A DNA stretch of 37,037 bases. Origin: Bacteroidetes bacterium MED-G20. Its GTDB lineage: Bacteria > Bacteroidota > Bacteroidia > Flavobacteriales_D > Parvicellaceae. This document shows positions 35,693-37,037 of this stretch, piece after piece; position 1 is the stretch's first letter; each line of letters begins with the position of its first letter. The stretch covers positions 1 through 37,037 of the forward strand of contig NTKH01000005.1 in assembly GCA_002457645.1 (NCBI GenBank). Reading direction: 5' to 3'. The translations under genes were made by a program, and so were the position numbers. The notes beneath the pieces are model-generated. The model ran no database searches. It was not told the DNA's origin and saw nothing but the letters and a program-made list of their open reading frames with translations.

Positions 35693-37037
35693 ATGATTCA
35701 TAATTCTTTTGAAAGCAGACATATAGGAGTTAATGAAAAGAACATTGAACAAATGTTAAAAGCTATTGGAGTTGGCTCTGTAGATGAGCTGATTCAAGAA
35801 ACCATACCAAATTCTATTTTGAAGAATGAGGCTTTAAAAATAGATAAAGCTGTAAGTGAGCAAGATTACTTGTCTAATTTGAAGAAAATTGCCTCCAAAA
35901 ACAGTAATTTTGATAATTATATTGGACAAGGTTACTATGGGACAATAACACCAAGTGTCATTAAAAGAAATGTTCTTTGTAACCCTGGTTGGTATACTGC
36001 TTACACTCCCTATCAAGCAGAAATTGCTCAAGGCAGGTTAGAAGCTTTATTGAATTTTCAGACTTTTATTTCCGATTTAACTGGTATGGAACTAGCAAAC
36101 GCTTCATTATTAGATGAATCTACCGCTGCAGCTGAGTCAATGCTTATGTTTTACCACATGAGGTCAAGAGCTCAAATTAAAAATAATGTGAATAAATTTT
36201 TTGTAAGTGACCATATCTTTTTACAAACTAAAGATGTGATTATTGCTAGAGCTGAACCTTTAGAAATCGAAATAATTTTTGGAGATCCAGCAACTATCAA
36301 ATTAAATGAAGAGTATTTTGGCGGAATATTACAATATCCTGATGCTTATGGTGAAATTTATGATTACAGCGATTTCACTTCAAAAGCCAAAAATTTAGAT
36401 ATTCAAGTTTCTGTGATAGCTGATATTATGAGTTTAGTATTGCTTAAGAGTCCAGGAAGTTGGGGTGCCGATGTAGTAGTGGGTTCTACTCAAAGATTAG
36501 GTGTTCCTATGGGATATGGAGGGCCTCATGCTGCCTTTTTTGCATGTAAAGAATCTCACAAAAGGTTTATCCCAGGAAGAATCATTGGCGTATCTATGGA
36601 TGTTCATGGAAATCCTGCACTAAGAATGGCTCTTCAAACTAGAGAACAACATATTAAAAGAGGAAAAGCTACTTCAAATATATGTACGGCACAAGCGCTA
36701 CTAGCTGTGATGGCAAGTATGTATGTTGTGTATCACGGGCCCAAGGGATTGAAAAGTATTGCTGAAATTATTCAATCTAAAACCGCCTCACTTAAACAAT
36801 TACTAATTGATAATGGTTTTAATATTATTAATGAAAATCAATTTGACACATTATCCTTCAGAGAAGATTTAGTTTCCTTGAAAAATCATTTGGAAAAAAA
36901 TAAAATTAACATCGGATATTTGAATGATATCGCATCAATTTCAATTGATGAGACAACCACATGGGACCAATTAAATTTATTAGCAAATTCTCTTGTGAAA
37001 TTTAAAAACTCTAAATCTTCAGTTGCTCTAAAAAATA
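35693..37037 (+). CDS. gcvP: Glycine dehydrogenase (aminomethyl-transferring), P-protein, N-terminal part (truncated by window edge)
   Basis: My translation: MIHNSFESRHIGVNEKNIEQMLKAIGVGSVDELIQETIP...YIGQGYYGTITPSVIKRNVLCNPGWYTAYTPYQAEIAQGRLEALLNFQTFISDLTGMELANASLLDESTAAAESMLM...GPHAAFFACKESHKRFIPGRIIGVSMD. Open to the right edge, so missing from the ORF track. Confidence 0.97.
   Translation, partial: MIHNSFESRHIGVNEKNIEQMLKAIGVGSVDELIQETIPNSILKNEALKIDKAVSEQDYLSNLKKIASKNSNFDNYIGQGYYGTITPSVIKRNVLCNPGWYTAYTPYQAEIAQGRLEALLNFQTFISDLTGMELANASLLDESTAAAESMLMFYHMRSRAQIKNNVNKFFVSDHIFLQTKDVIIARAEPLEIEIIFGDPATIKLNEEYFGGILQYPDAYGEIYDYSDFTSKAKNLDIQVSVIADIMSLVLLKSPGSWGADVVVGSTQRLGVPMGYGGPHAAFFACKESHKRFIPGRIIGVSMDVHGNPALRMALQTREQHIKRGKATSNICTAQALLAVMASMYVVYHGPKGLKSIAEIIQSKTASLKQLLIDNGFNIINENQFDTLSFREDLVSLKNHLEKNKINIGYLNDIASISIDETTTWDQLNLLANSLVKFKNSKSSVALKN

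Noticed and set aside
35614-35693. Possible glycine riboswitch upstream of gcvP
   Set aside because: The gap is only about 78 bp, AT-rich, and has no GC-rich conserved riboswitch core. A -7 box sits 17 nt before the ATG.
35834-36031. 65-aa minus-strand ORF
   Set aside because: Antisense to well-supported gcvP coding sequence; composition is that of a shadow ORF.
1-37037. CRISPR arrays, insertion sequences, prophage, toxin-antitoxin or defence islands
   Set aside because: No regularly spaced repeats, transposase/integrase motifs, phage structural proteins or recognisable defence genes were found. Gene content is core-genome in character.

Overview
This 37 kb AT-rich window looks like chromosomal core genome from a Bacteroidota (flavobacteria-like) organism. 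Supporting signs are a T9SS sorting-domain protein, TAnnTTTG promoter boxes, and DUF3127, DUF2795 and ExbB/ExbD gene neighbourhoods. I see no CRISPR array, prophage, transposase or other obvious mobile element. Genes are tightly packed: an AtoE-type short-chain fatty acid transporter (cut by the left edge), DUF3127, flavin reductase, tRNA-Leu(UAG), tig-clpP-clpX, folA-thyA, a NupC transporter, a lipoprotein, a bifunctional nuclease, etfAB, pdhB, ald-tsaE-methyltransferase-rbfA, an MsbA-like ABC exporter, rsmA, mgtE, a 2-hydroxyacid dehydrogenase, an SLC13/DASS carrier, a beta-helix T9SS protein, secA, DUF2795, a PduO-type ATR, dusB, a CPBP protease, exbD-exbD-hyp-exbB, ansA, a UbiA-like protein, a secreted hypothetical, and gcvP (cut by the right edge). 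I found no convincing new multi-gene system. The items most worth a second look are non-coding or architectural: a perfect 26-bp palindrome in the etfB/pdhB divergent region, which I measured as the largest intergenic gap; a dyad overlapping the ABC-exporter -7 box; all four convergent gene pairs overlapping or lying within 5 bp; TAnnTTTG boxes very close to start codons; an SSB-like acidic tip on a DUF3127 protein; a degenerate UbiA-like protein coupled to ansA; and an acidic 12-aa repeat in ExbB.
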